DNA of 64,000 nt from positions 81,767 through 145,766 of the forward strand of contig CAJEXI010000002.1 of the NCBI GenBank assembly GCA_903994455.1, written 5' to 3'. The notes under the pieces are model-generated. The model was not told where the DNA came from and searched no databases. It worked only from the letters and a program-made list of their open reading frames with translations. The translations under genes and the position numbers were made by a program. Shown piece by piece: positions 29,155 to 37,570 of this stretch (positions are counted from its first letter, which is position 1; the number at the start of each line of letters is the position of its first letter). The stretch is from an uncultured Chlorobiaceae bacterium. GTDB lineage: Bacteria > Bacteroidota > Chlorobiia > Chlorobiales > Chlorobiaceae.

Positions 29155-30138
29155 TCATTGAAACGCTATTCCAGCCGCCGCCGCTATTTTAGCTGCCAAA
29201 TTCTGAAAATCCGTATAACAATTCCTTACAGCTTCGATGTGGGCTCCAATCGCCCCATCGGCAGATTTCAGGAAAAAAATCGGTTTACGAGCCTCCATTG
29301 CCATTTGCATCAAGCTACGATAATGCTTGAGCAATGAGAGGCAGTATGGATCTTGCGCAACAGGCGGCAAGGAGGTAATTGGTTGATTCAGAACAGCTTC
29401 CCGATAAACAAGCGGTATTCTGTCCATCCAGCGTTTATAGGCCTTGACAGGCCGGGTATCAAGAATACCGTGTTGCATTACAATATAACCAACAGGCAGC
29501 ATCGCCCCTCTGGGCATTGGGAGATCTAGCGGAGCTTTGGTGAGAAGTTCCGCCCATACGGCACGCCACTCTCGAAGTGTTGGCCCAAGGTTCTTGAGAC
29601 CTTGCAGAGAGAAAAGATCAGGAGCCAGCGGCAAACAAACCAGATCGGAGGCAATCAATGCTGACCGATTGATGGCACCGAGATTTGGGCCAACATCAAT
29701 CAAAACCAATTCCGCGCCCCATTCTGCGCCACGCTGTACAAGACGATGAAACGCTGTCATGGTTCGAAAAGCAGATTCATCGCGGTTGTGACATCGTGGC
29801 CAGGCATCCGAAAGTTTGTCTTCAAACCGTGACAAGCCAAGGTCACCCGGAACAAGACCGAGGGTGCTGGTGATCATTTCTACACTGGGTTGAGCAATAT
29901 CCCCTGTTCCCCGTAAAATCGGGCGGATTGCTCCATACACCGTGTCTGGATGCTCATCATCGGGCCATAAGGTTTCCAGACGATCTTCATCGAGAAACAT
30001 GGCCGTGAGGTTGGCTTGCGGGTCAAGATCGACCGCAAGTGTTTTGATGCCATGATCGGCAAACATCCATGCCAGATGATAGACAAGCGAGGTATTACCA
30101 ACACCACCCTTGTTGTTAAAAAAAGCGATTGTTTTCAT
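29155..30138 (-). CDS. ParA-type ATPase, copy 1, P-loop lysine replaced
   Basis: 327 residues, ParA/Soj family. The deviant Walker A motif near the start reads NNKGGVGNTSLVYH: the lysine that contacts ATP phosphates is asparagine (codon AAT), whereas the copy at 47,353-48,336 has GKTS. The signature lysine earlier in the motif is kept, as are LAVDLDPQANLTA and ELVLIDVGPNLG. AGGAGG precedes the ATG. The start overlaps the end of the AlbA_2 gene by four bases (ATGA). Loss of the lysine normally stops ATP hydrolysis in this family, so this copy is probably inactive or only binds nucleotide. No parB or parS-like site was seen, so a plasmid-partition role is doubtful. Confidence 0.85.
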   Translation of the reverse strand: MKTIAFFNNKGGVGNTSLVYHLAWMFADHGIKTLAVDLDPQANLTAMFLDEDRLETLWPDDEHPDTVYGAIRPILRGTGDIAQPSVEMITSTLGLVPGDLGLSRFEDKLSDAWPRCHNRDESAFRTMTAFHRLVQRGAEWGAELVLIDVGPNLGAINRSALIASDLVCLPLAPDLFSLQGLKNLGPTLREWRAVWAELLTKAPLDLPMPRGAMLPVGYIVMQHGILDTRPVKAYKRWMDRIPLVYREAVLNQPITSLPPVAQDPYCLSLLKHYRSLMQMAMEARKPIFFLKSADGAIGAHIEAVRNCYTDFQNLAAKIAAAAGIAFQ

Positions 30139-31319
30139 GGCTTCCTCCTAAATATCTTGACCAAGACAGAGTGCTCATCAAACTCAAATTGAGCTGGAGG
30201 GTTGCCATTCTGTGCAAGAAGAGCTTGCGCACGCTGAACACCATATCCAAACCTGTTTACAAAACCAAGGGATTTCATGGCTTCAGCAATAACCGGATTG
30301 CGGTAACTGTTACGGGTTGGAAAATTTTCAGGTGTTGCCTCGCCATACAAACCTCCTGGACTCTGGATCTCAATGTGATCACTGAATGCGTAAAAACGAA
30401 CCGGTGAATTGCTGTCGTAGTTACGGTGCATGACCGCATTCATAAGCAGCTCCCGTAACGCCCACTCGGGATAGTCTGGTTGCAGTTTTTCCTCAAATGC
30501 ACTGACCTTGCGCATGGTTGTCTGAATCAGAAGTTTGATTCGCCCTTCCATTTCTCGCAGCATTGAATGAAGGTCGCCGGAGATCTCAGCCTGATCGTCA
30601 GGCTGTTCCGTCAAGTCTGTTCCGGGTAGCTTGAGATATTGAACATAGGCGCCTGGTAAAAAGAATCTGGGGTTTTTCCCGAAGAGTAATATACCGCCAT
30701 ACGTTGGGCTGGCTGGTTTGGGGTCATACAGACGCAAAGATGCCAACTGTAATTCAATAGTTCGATTGTTTGCCGCAATGGTTTCAGGATCAACAGCTTC
30801 CCGGCGATAGGCATCGAATTGGCCTAACGCGATGTCTTCAATTGTTGCTTCTGAACAAAGACGGGCATCAAAAGAGCGAGCAAGGGCAACACGCCGCTCA
30901 GCAAGAACACGCTCTTCCTGCTCATTGGCAATACCTTTCCGTGGCCCAACTCTGATGTACACTCGTCCTTTATAAAGAACCGGAGGAAGATCAGAGGGAT
31001 GAACTTCAACAACAGCTACATCTCCACCGGAGAGTGCGAATCTGGCGACAGTCAGGTAAGGCTGAGGTAACACATTGCCTTGAGAACGAATACCGCCAAG
31101 GTTTTTGAGGAGTTCATCAGTAACAGTCAGCCCGGACAGAACTCCTTTGTCTGTTACCCCTATCAAAAGATAACCCGGGTTTCGATGATTGGGCAAATCA
31201 TTGGCAAATGCACAAATCGCCTGACTGAATTTATCGGTATCACTTACTGATGTCGTTCGTTCAATAGTATCGGCCTCCATATCGGTCAGTAATACCTTGA
31301 GCTGATTTTCGGATAACAT
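30135..31319 (-). CDS. AlbA_2 (Schlafen-type)/GHKL ATP-binding protein, copy 1
   Basis: 394 residues from the ATG at 31,319; a GTG at 31,328 is possible, but the second copy starts at the equivalent ATG. Residues 20-130 form an AlbA_2 domain (TTSVSDTDKFSQAICAFAND, PGYLLIGVTDKG, YKGRVYIRVGPRKG). The C-terminal half has the ATP-binding fold (WALRELLMNAVMHRNYDS, IEIQSPGGLYG, FGYGVQRAQALL). It is translationally coupled to ParA, and both genes are duplicated together at 47,353-49,517, which suggests that they work as a pair. Function unknown; AlbA_2 proteins include regulators and RNA-targeting defence effectors. Confidence 0.8.
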   Translation of the reverse strand: MLSENQLKVLLTDMEADTIERTTSVSDTDKFSQAICAFANDLPNHRNPGYLLIGVTDKGVLSGLTVTDELLKNLGGIRSQGNVLPQPYLTVARFALSGGDVAVVEVHPSDLPPVLYKGRVYIRVGPRKGIANEQEERVLAERRVALARSFDARLCSEATIEDIALGQFDAYRREAVDPETIAANNRTIELQLASLRLYDPKPASPTYGGILLFGKNPRFFLPGAYVQYLKLPGTDLTEQPDDQAEISGDLHSMLREMEGRIKLLIQTTMRKVSAFEEKLQPDYPEWALRELLMNAVMHRNYDSNSPVRFYAFSDHIEIQSPGGLYGEATPENFPTRNSYRNPVIAEAMKSLGFVNRFGYGVQRAQALLAQNGNPPAQFEFDEHSVLVKIFRRKP

Positions 31320-31332
31320 AATACTCACAGTT

Positions 31333-31573
31333 TTATAAATTAATTTCTGCCTTTTTCAGAAATTCGCTGATTTCAAAATTGATAGATGAGATCCCCCAAC
31401 CCGGCTCGCTATCAAAGGGGTTCCCGCTTGGGGTGGCAACCGCTATGCTCTCGTCATCGGCCCGGCCAAGCAGACGCTCTTTGAGGGTTCCATCAGGTGT
31501 CTGGTAGATCACCCGAACAGCTCCGTCGGCAATGGGAATGACCGCGATAACCGTTGCAACCGCCGAAGGTTCA
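31333..31573 (-). pseudogene. SNF2/DUF3883-type helicase scrap, copy 3
   Basis: The frame reads PSAVATVIAVIPIADGAVR, YQTPDGTLKERLLGRADDES, then a deletion to ATPSGNPFDSEPGWG and a short tail ending in a stop at 31,333. At the upstream end it is fused directly to a yhcG scrap (KCKDCNE). It lies just before the AlbA_2 gene, as copy 2 lies just before the DUF4062 gene. Confidence 0.6.
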
Positions 31574-31932
31574 TTGCAATCCTTGCATTTGGTAATAATT
31601 GCAATGTTAGGACCCCAAGGTAATTGGCCAACAAGCTGTTGGCTTATTATATCTTTTTGAGGGCTCTACCTATCCCTCCCTTCACGGATACAATCTACAA
31701 TCTCTCTCGTCGAAATTTGAGCGTCAATGTTTGGGACAGATAATGATTGAAGTATTGGCTCGCGATTAACCAACTTGGCGGTAGACTTTTTTTCTGACTC
31801 TTTGATGGCCACAAAAATACGATCAAGATCGTTACCATATCTCGCCGCATGGGCGCTTCTAACTCTACGAATTTCTTCTACGATTGGATCATCTTTCATT
31901 GATTAACTCCTCCGGGGAACAAAGTATTGGAC
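31574..31932. repeat. ~360-bp duplicated block, copy 1 (partner ~39,441-39,802)
   Basis: The block contains a yhcG scrap (frame QQLVGQLPWG, NIAIITKCKDCNE), its coding hairpin GCCAACA-AGC-TGTTGGC (31,627-31,643), the complete 77-residue antitoxin-like gene and its ribosome-binding region. Both copies end at the same bases of the upstream leader (ACAAAGTATTGGAC), beyond which one joins a PIN toxin gene and the other a YafQ-like toxin gene. Confidence 0.7.
31666..31899 (-). CDS. Antitoxin-like protein upstream-paired with a PIN toxin, copy 1
   Basis: 77 residues: DDPIVEEIRRVRSAHAARYG and a C-terminal STREIVDCIREGR. This family of short proteins usually lies beside PIN-domain toxins and is taken as the antitoxin. 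The start overlaps the end of the PIN gene by 11 bases and has a good GGAGG. The identical unit at 39,536 differs at a few positions. Whether it still neutralises anything is open, because the toxin is broken. Confidence 0.6.
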   Translation of the reverse strand: MKDDPIVEEIRRVRSAHAARYGNDLDRIFVAIKESEKKSTAKLVNREPILQSLSVPNIDAQISTREIVDCIREGRDR

Positions 31933-32358
31933 TACGGAAATTCAAATGATTGACAACTTGAGTTATTTTATCTCTCATGTTTGCGTTATTTATATGCTTG
32001 AAATTCCATGTAAGCAGAAAATCTATACCTTGCACAGCGGCAATACTGATATGTAATGCATCTTCTGCGCTTGAGGCAGGAATAGAATTTTCTACAATTA
32101 AAGCCTTGGCTAATTCCTTCGCACTATCTGTTGCCACAAGCACGGGGTTTCAACGATTGCCAACCGATTACTTGCAGCTTGTAGATCACCAGTTCCAATT
32201 TCCTCTAACACCAATTCTGAAATAAAAACATAAAAAAGATCCCTGTAGGTCTCCCACCATTCAATAGTGATCGCCTGTCGCGCAGATGTCACTACATCCC
32301 TGCTCGGACGAGCTGTGATATAGCTTATGACAGATGATTCTATGTAAACTGACTTCAT
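31889..32358 (-). pseudogene. PIN-domain toxin (VapC-like), one-base frameshift
   Basis: The N-terminal half starts MKSVYIESSVISYITARPSR and ends in frame 1 near AIVETP; the second half, VLVATDSAKELAKALIV to HISIAAVQGIDFLLTWN, continues in another frame starting at about 32,143. Insertion of one base between CCC and GTG would join them into a protein of about 155 residues with the PIN acidic residues (IES, AEDALH, LLTWN). So the gene has lost one base, or the sequence has a single error there. Confidence 0.7.
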
Positions 32359-32592
32359 GCTGCTTGCCGGAATGGTGCAAAACTAATAGAGACAGAAAAC
32401 AACATCACTGTTTGTCATCGCGGCTTGTACTGATCAGTCTAAACCAGCTACAGTTCTTTCGAAATATAGCTTTTTTCATCACCTCCGCCATCGGCTTACT
32501 CATTTCTTGCATAAGGGCTCCCGGAAAAATCCTCTCCCGGCCTTGAGTCGGTGACGATCCCGGGGGGTTTTATTGCGAAGCCTGCGAATGGT
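32359..32592. other. Noncoding debris between PIN gene and hsdM copy C
   Basis: Holds no gene. At 32,468-32,525 is a scrap whose minus-strand frame reads FMQEMSKPMAEVMKKAI, also found near 52,003-52,060 and 63,823-63,880. At 32,520-32,590 is a decayed copy of the terminator-like dyad seen intact at 33,880-33,932. Confidence 0.5.
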
Positions 32593-33190
32593 TCACTCAT
32601 ACCCCAACTCCTCCAAATACCCTGCCAGCTCAACGCTCGCCGCATCCCGTTCTTTCAGAATGCTGTGCCATGGCTGGTGATATTTCTCCCAGAGGTTTTT
32701 GAGGTTTGAGCGGAGCGCCCGGCTGTATTGCGCAAGGTACTCTTCAACTGTTGCGTAAAGCGTCCGTTCCCACCGTGCAAGAGTGAGTTGCCTGGCTTCA
32801 GCGCTGTCAATCTTGTTGCGGGCCTCTTCAACCAGCTTCTCTTTGCGCTCTTTTATCTCTTTGATGATCTTCTTGCAGGCTTTCAGCTCCGCCTCCCGTT
32901 CTGCATGACGGGCAATGCGCTTTTCCTGTTCGGCAATGCGATCACTCAATACCTCTGCTTGTGGTGTCAACGCGGCAATCTCGTATTCTATCGACTGAAA
33001 AGATTCGCCTGCATGTTTCAACGCTTTGACCTGCTGCCGTTTGTTTTTAATGGCCCGCTCAATCTCTTTCAGCTCCCCGCCCAAACTCTTGATCTGCGCC
33101 TTGACTTCCGCAAGCTCGGCCTTGGGGTAGACATCGTAATCCTCTTCGCTCCACGAGCCCTCCATACCGCCCGAGCCAACCCCTATGTAG
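32593..33190 (-). pseudogene. hsdM: hsdM copy C: C-terminal fragment
   Basis: The frame contains the motif I scrap GVGSGGM fused directly to EGSWSEEDYDVYPKAEL, skipping the whole catalytic region including NPPF. The coiled coil and the ending LRSNLKNLWEKYHQPWHS, then GYLEELGYE, are intact. It cannot methylate DNA. The first residues of the open frame, up to about 33,231, come from the BrnTA leader. Confidence 0.65.
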
Positions 33191-33226
33191 TTTTGGACAG
33201 AAAAATTTATCTGGTGAAAATGTATT

Positions 33227-33247
33227 GACAATAAGGCAAATATTGTC
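33227..33247 (+). promoter_or_regulatory. Promoter/operator of brnTA
   Basis: GACAATA and TATTGTC form a perfect 7-bp inverted repeat with a 7-base spacer. The left arm overlaps a TTGACA (-35-like, 33,225-33,230), 30 bases before the toxin ATG. The -10 element is weak. BrnA antitoxins repress their own operon, so this dyad is a good operator candidate. Confidence 0.5.
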
Positions 33248-33259
33248 GTAGTTTAGGCC

Positions 33260-33538
33260 ATGAGTATTTTTCGCTGGGACAACGACAAAAACGAACTGCT
33301 GAAGCAAAGCAGAGGGGTATGCTTCGAGCAAGTGGTACTTCTCATGGAAAAAGGAGAAGTCTTGGATAACCTTGAACATCCAAATCAAGAAAAGTATCCT
33401 GGGCAGAAAATTGCTGTAGTTATGATTGAGGCTTACGCCTATATTATTCCTTATGTTGAGAGTAATGATGAGATATTTCTCAAGACAATTATTCCCAGTA
33501 GAAAAGCTACCAATAAATACGTGAGGGCAGAAAGATGA
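33260..33538 (+). CDS. brnT: BrnT-family toxin
   Basis: 92 residues. The start, MSIFRWDNDKNELLKQSRGV, followed by CFEQVVLLMEKGEVLDNLEH and KIAVVMIEAYAYIIPYVESN, matches the BrnT ribonuclease toxin layout (a compact RelE-like fold with a conserved FEEV segment and a final DEIFLKTIIPSRKAT). The gene overlaps brnA by four bases (ATGA). One of the few plus-strand genes in the debris field, it splits two hsdM remnants and has its own promoter and terminator. Confidence 0.75.
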   Translation: MSIFRWDNDKNELLKQSRGVCFEQVVLLMEKGEVLDNLEHPNQEKYPGQKIAVVMIEAYAYIIPYVESNDEIFLKTIIPSRKATNKYVRAER

Positions 33539-33819
33539 AAAAGAGCGTTCTGGATGACGAAGAAAAGGATATCATTGAATCCTGGGAAAATGGAGAATGG
33601 GTATCGGTCAAGGATGCAAAAAAAGAAATTAACAAGCTCCAGCAGTGCGCAAAGAACACGCTGAATCAAAACAAGAGAATCAGTATTCGAATGACTTCAA
33701 AGGATTTAGATCAAGTGCAGCTTATCGCAGTGCAAGAAGGCATTCCATACCAGACTCTCGTGTCGAGTATTATCCATAAGTATGTTTCCGGTTACCTTGT
33801 CGAGAGAAAAAAGGCTTAA
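33535..33819 (+). CDS. brnA: BrnA-type antitoxin (ribbon-helix-helix)
   Basis: 94 residues. The N-terminal half is charged (LDDEEKDIIESWENGEW); the C-terminal half contains the ribbon-helix-helix DNA-binding segment ISIRMTSKDLDQVQLIA, then YQTLVSSIIHKYVSGYL. The four-base overlap with brnT means coupled translation. It should bind and neutralise BrnT and repress the operon through the dyad at 33,227. Confidence 0.75.
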   Translation: MKKSVLDDEEKDIIESWENGEWVSVKDAKKEINKLQQCAKNTLNQNKRISIRMTSKDLDQVQLIAVQEGIPYQTLVSSIIHKYVSGYLVERKKA

Positions 33820-33879
33820 CCAAGCCGCACCAGAGAGGTTGATTACCCTTTATACTTGATCTCCAAAGCTTTGTGCAGT

Positions 33880-33932
33880 CCCCGGAGAAATCCTCTCCCG
33901 ACTTTGAGTCGGTGATGATCCCGGGGTTTTTT
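33880..33932 (+). terminator. Rho-independent terminator after brnTA
   Basis: Two nested stems, CCCCGG...CCGGGG outside and CCGACT-TTG-AGTCGG inside, followed by TTTTTT. It lies 60 bases after the brnA stop. Decayed relatives at 32,520-32,590 and 40,545-40,605 also sit directly beside hsdM tails, so the structure may have belonged to the ancestral operon rather than to brnTA. Confidence 0.65.
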
Positions 33933-33954
33933 ATTGCCCAAGCCTACGAATTGT

Positions 33955-34339
33955 TCACTCATACCCCAACTCCATCAAATACCCTGACAACTCAATACTC
34001 ACCGCATCCCGCTCTTTCAGAATGCTGTGCAACGGCTGATGATATTTCTCCCAGAGATTTTCGAGGCTTGAGCGAAGCGACCGGCTGTATTGGGCAAGGT
34101 ACTCTTCAACTGTTGCGTAAAGCGTTCGTTCGCACCGTGCAAGAATGAGTTGCCTGGCTTCAGCACTGTCAATCTTGTTGCGGGCCTCTTCGACCAGCCT
34201 CTCTTTTCGCTCTTTAATCTCTTTGATGATCTTCTTGCAGGCTTTCAGCTCCACCTCCCGTTCGGCATGACGGGCAATGCGCTTTTCCTGTTCGGCAATA
34301 CGATCAGTCAATGCCTCTGGGGTGATGATTGCTGACGTG
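33955..34339 (-). pseudogene. hsdM C-terminal tail, copy D
   Basis: Coiled coil (RIAEQEKRIARHAEREVELK) and the ending [27 protein letters not shown], with the same layout as copy A: the tail is separated from an N-terminal half by the 112-bp element. The A and D blocks are duplicates. Confidence 0.65.
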
Positions 34340-34451
34340 ACCACCCCGTCAGGCTTCGCCTGCCACCCCTCCGAGGGAGGGGAATTTGCTCTCGCAGCTC
34401 ATCTTCTTGATTCCCCTCCTCCGGAGGGGTGCCCCGAAGGGGTGGGGTGGT
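34340..34451. mobile_element. 112-bp MITE-like inverted-repeat element, copy 2
   Basis: Differs from copy 1 at only one or two bases and has identical flanks on both sides (GATTGCTGACGTG left, GATTGCATTTGTAAAAT right). It was therefore copied with the surrounding hsdM segment rather than inserted independently. Confidence 0.6.
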
Positions 34452-35229
34452 GATTGCATTTGTAAAATACTGTGCAACGGCTGATGATATTTCTCCCAGA
34501 GGTTTTCGAGGCTTGAGCGGAGGTACCGTCTGTTCCGATAGACGTATGCTATCTTCTCGATATCTTCGGAGCGCAGGGTGTTCTGCACCTTGCCCTCCCG
34601 GTGCTTTGGCTCATTGAGCGTGTCGCCGTTTTCAATCTGAGCATCCAGAATGTCATGAAAGAGCATGTTCAGTTTGCACAAGCCCCAGGTAGTTCCGTGG
34701 CAAAGTATTTGATCAGGTATTCATAAGCCGAACCAGGCAGATCAGGAAATTCAAGATTGTCATCGGTGAGCACCACCTTGTCGAAATGGGCGATGAGTTC
34801 AACCATGTCGGCATCGGTAATCCGTTTGTTGTTTTTGCCAAAGGTTTTATTGAAGTCGATCGGTTTCAGAACGCCTTCAAGGCTGCCGAGATTCTTCTCT
34901 TCCAGCTCGGCAAAGGCTTTCATCAGCTCAGAGCCCACCTCCTGCTTTTGATGCTTGATTCTCTCCCAGCGGGCACGCTGCGGCACAAAGAACTTGCAGG
35001 CATCTTCACGCTCCAGAACCTCTTCCAGCTCCTTGCCAGCTACACCACGTCTTTCAAGCTGCCTTTTCCGCATCAGGCGTTCAAGGGCAAACTAGTCGTT
35101 GACTCGTTTCAGAAAGAGCATGGCAATGACATACTCCTTGAACTCCGAAGCATCCATGTTCCCGCGCAGCGATTCGCACGCCTCTTCAAGGAAGTTTTCT
35201 AACCACGACAGTGAAAGTTTATGAGCCAT
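34452..35229 (-). pseudogene. hsdM: hsdM copy D: N-terminal half with stop and deletions
   Basis: From ATG at 35,229 the HsdM N-terminal domain is recognisable, but codon 46 is TAG (RVND-stop-FALERL; other copies have CAG). After YEYLIKYFA a deletion and frameshift remove motif I; a later piece ([20 protein letters not shown]) is joined to KVQNTLRSEDIEKIAYVYRN, so the NPPF motif is gone too. It then reads through the tail scrap into the 112-bp element. Confidence 0.7.
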
Positions 35230-35282
35230 TGAGGGTTTTGTTTTTTGGGGCTGACATGGGAGGGGTTACAACTCTTTCGCCT

Positions 35283-35540
35283 CTACGTTGAGAGCTTCTT
35301 TTTTCCTTCTCCTACAATTGCTAGCCATGCACGGCCAGCATCAGTGAAACGATATTTCTGTAAACGACTGTTTGGTTTTTCAGAGAGGGTCATTTCAATG
35401 TAACCAGCCACCAAGGCTTGCTGCAAAAAGCTTTTATGTATATGTGACCGGTCTTTCAACCCTAATGCCTTGCGGATATATGGTAATGTCCCAGTCGCAT
35501 TTCTGAGTGGAAACATCAACCAGATGGCTTCATCATCCTG
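35283..35540 (-). pseudogene. Winged-helix C-terminal scrap of a DUF4062/AlbA-type protein
   Basis: KALGLKDRSHIHKSFLQQAL, ALVAGYIEMTLSEKPNSRLQ and TDAGRAWLAIVGEGKK match the C-terminal DNA-binding domain at 25,022-25,250 and the scrap at 20,713. The rest of the gene has been replaced by the DUF4365 two-gene module, whose downstream gene runs 26 bases into this open frame. Confidence 0.55.
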
Positions 35541-35571
35541 AATATCCGGTTTGAACCGAATATATCCACAC

Positions 35572-36723
35572 CTATGCACCGTTTTCATTGATGGCAAAAT
35601 TTGCCGGTGAGGTTAATACCCACGATTTGCCGACTTTTTCGGGCCGTCCCATGACTGATACGGTTTTGTTATCTTTATGCGCATCGCATGCTGCACGGTA
35701 ATTCTCAGGGCTCAGGGAGACCTTGATATTTACCTTGCGGTTGTTGCCGATATCCCAGGCAATGATCACCTGCCTTCCGTCGGAGTCGCTTGAATCATCA
35801 TCGGTGTCGATTGATTCAGCTTTTAATTGTATGATTTTACCGATTATTTCCGTTTCATGCGATTCGGTTACTGCCCGAAGTGATTTTGCTGCAGCTTCAA
35901 AATATGGCCGAAAAACTGATGGTTCAATAATGATGTTTGAAAATGAACTGACATCGGCGCTGGCGTTAAATTCGGGAGACCAAAGCATTGAGTACTCAAG
36001 ATTAAAATCATCAAGATCTTCAGTAAGCTCTTTCATAACTTCGCACAAGTTTGCATTGAAGCCTTGTTCATAGTTGCTGGTCATGATGCCGATATCGCTT
36101 TCACGAACACCTTTAACGGCAAATTGCAAACCTCGTACAATGCGCTCCATAACCCGTCGTTCAAGCGGTGATGCTTCAATATCAGGAAGCAGGGTGAGGG
36201 TGGAGGGTGGCAATGGCATTTCGATGGTCAGTCCAAAGCTGCCCTGAAACGTGTGACCAAACCTGCATTTATGGGTATACTCCTTTCCAATTTTCCGCCC
36301 TTTGGCAAAGTAGGGCTGATTATCTTCCTCCGCACAGGCGGCATAATAGACCAGATCGCGCAGGCGTGAAATAACCAAAGGTGCCAGTTCAAGGGGTAAA
36401 CTTGTCAGGCGGGCGCTGCTGTATATCCGCTGACGAAAAATATCAAGCGAGCGGTTTTTTATCTTCTGGACAATATCTGAAACGGAAACTTGCTCAAGTG
36501 CCGCGATAAGTTTGGCCGCTGAATGGATTTTGGCAACAGCATCCCGATAGTTGTTACCGTTTGGAAGAACAAGCTTGATCTGGTTGTTGTAATCGTCGTT
36601 ACGCTCGTATTGGTAAACGAGTAAGGATGGATTGGGATGCTCAAGCTTGGTCCAACCGGCTTTACGAATGTAGGCGGTTATATCTTCTACGCGGAGCTGA
36701 ATGCTTATATCGTGATTGTTCAT
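35572..36723 (-). CDS. Uncharacterised 383-residue protein paired with a DUF4365 nuclease
   Basis: Starts MNNHDISIQLRVEDITAYIR. A central cysteine-containing segment (KCRFGHTFQGSFGLTIEMPL) precedes helical regions, and a compact C-terminal domain (QVIIAWDIGNNRKVNIKVSL, SVMGRPEKVGKSWVLTSPA) looks like a small OB or beta-barrel fold. I do not recognise the family. The start overlaps the DUF4365 gene by four bases (ATGA), so the two are made together. An unrelated-looking intact pair in a field of broken defence genes suggests recent arrival and selection. Confidence 0.65.
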   Translation of the reverse strand: MNNHDISIQLRVEDITAYIRKAGWTKLEHPNPSLLVYQYERNDDYNNQIKLVLPNGNNYRDAVAKIHSAAKLIAALEQVSVSDIVQKIKNRSLDIFRQRIYSSARLTSLPLELAPLVISRLRDLVYYAACAEEDNQPYFAKGRKIGKEYTHKCRFGHTFQGSFGLTIEMPLPPSTLTLLPDIEASPLERRVMERIVRGLQFAVKGVRESDIGIMTSNYEQGFNANLCEVMKELTEDLDDFNLEYSMLWSPEFNASADVSSFSNIIIEPSVFRPYFEAAAKSLRAVTESHETEIIGKIIQLKAESIDTDDDSSDSDGRQVIIAWDIGNNRKVNIKVSLSPENYRAACDAHKDNKTVSVMGRPEKVGKSWVLTSPANFAINENGA

Positions 36724-37241
36724 GATGGAAGTTCTCCTTTCTCAAGGGCAGTTAACACCTCGTTCAGGATGTTTGGAGTCAGGAAGTTTTGCCTGCTTAT
36801 TTCAATTCGTTGCGTTCTCGCATTCTTGCTTCTCTCTCCAGAGAGGTAGATCCAATAACAGCAGCGACGCAACACCAACTCTTCTTCTGAAAGAGAGAGC
36901 CACTCGCTTTCAGCTTCAGGTAATACCATCAAAATAAGAATTACCGGCGTAGTGGCAGCTCTTGGAGCACGATCAACCAGATAATTGTGGGTTTCAACAT
37001 CCAGATCATAACGAAGATGTGCATCATCAATGATACAGTTTTTTGATGCTTTGAGCTGAAAATCAAGACTGAAACCAGTTTCATGGTAATGGCCATTGAA
37101 GTAAGATACCTGATGAAATGTGCCATCAATAGTATAATCGTGTGAGCGATCTTTCATGCTCAAATTCACCCCTGCTTTTGCGGCAATTGCCTGAACGTAA
37201 GCCCGGCTTAGATCCTCTTCAGTATGTTGAATAGTCAGCAT
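36720..37241 (-). CDS. DUF4365 domain protein, probable PD-(D/E)XK nuclease
   Basis: 173 residues, beginning MLTIQHTEEDLSRAYVQAIA. The segment ETGFSLDFQLKASKN carries the D-x-Q-x-K arrangement of PD-(D/E)XK nucleases, after an upstream YTIDGTFHQVSYFNGHY that can supply the other acidic residue. DUF4365 domains occur in many defence loci as nuclease effectors. The upstream side abuts the second K/A-rich duplication block. Predicted to cut nucleic acid; the trigger is unknown and may be the 383-residue partner. Confidence 0.7.
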   Translation of the reverse strand: MLTIQHTEEDLSRAYVQAIAAKAGVNLSMKDRSHDYTIDGTFHQVSYFNGHYHETGFSLDFQLKASKNCIIDDAHLRYDLDVETHNYLVDRAPRAATTPVILILMVLPEAESEWLSLSEEELVLRRCCYWIYLSGERSKNARTQRIEISRQNFLTPNILNEVLTALEKGELPS

Positions 37242-37336
37242 TGTTGGAATAGTATAGTGCAGAAAACTCTATCCTGGGTACAGCAACGTCCTAAAGCATC
37301 ATTCCTCAACAGTATACGTTCAATGATGTTGCCATC

Positions 37337-37570
37337 TCAACTCTTGCCACTGTCCATGTTACGACTTGCAATGGCTTTTTTCACGGCACTTTTTGCGGCT
37401 GCACGGGAAACTGAACCTGTTTTGGGTGCCTCATGGACTTTCCGTGTTGCAACTGAACGTTTGACGAGTGTTTTTGAGGCAGCCGACTTCTCCTTAGTAC
37501 TGGATGACGTGGCAAGTGTTTTACCGGCGTTACTTGTGGCAGCTTTCGTCAGAACTTTAGCACCAGGCAT
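37337..37570 (-). CDS. Small Ala/Lys/Ser-rich basic protein, copy 2
   Basis: 77 residues, aligned without gaps with the copy at 22,194 (NAGKTLATSSSTKEKSAASK here). Directly after its stop lie the first bases of the partner gene (ATGGCAACATC), but the partner is deleted after four codons. This copy is therefore an orphan. Confidence 0.55.
   Translation of the reverse strand: MPGAKVLTKAATSNAGKTLATSSSTKEKSAASKTLVKRSVATRKVHEAPKTGSVSRAAAKSAVKKAIASRNMDSGKS

Noticed and set aside
29155..30138. ParA as evidence of a plasmid or partition locus
   Set aside because: No parB, replication gene or parS-like direct repeats nearby in either copy; the partner is an AlbA_2 protein.
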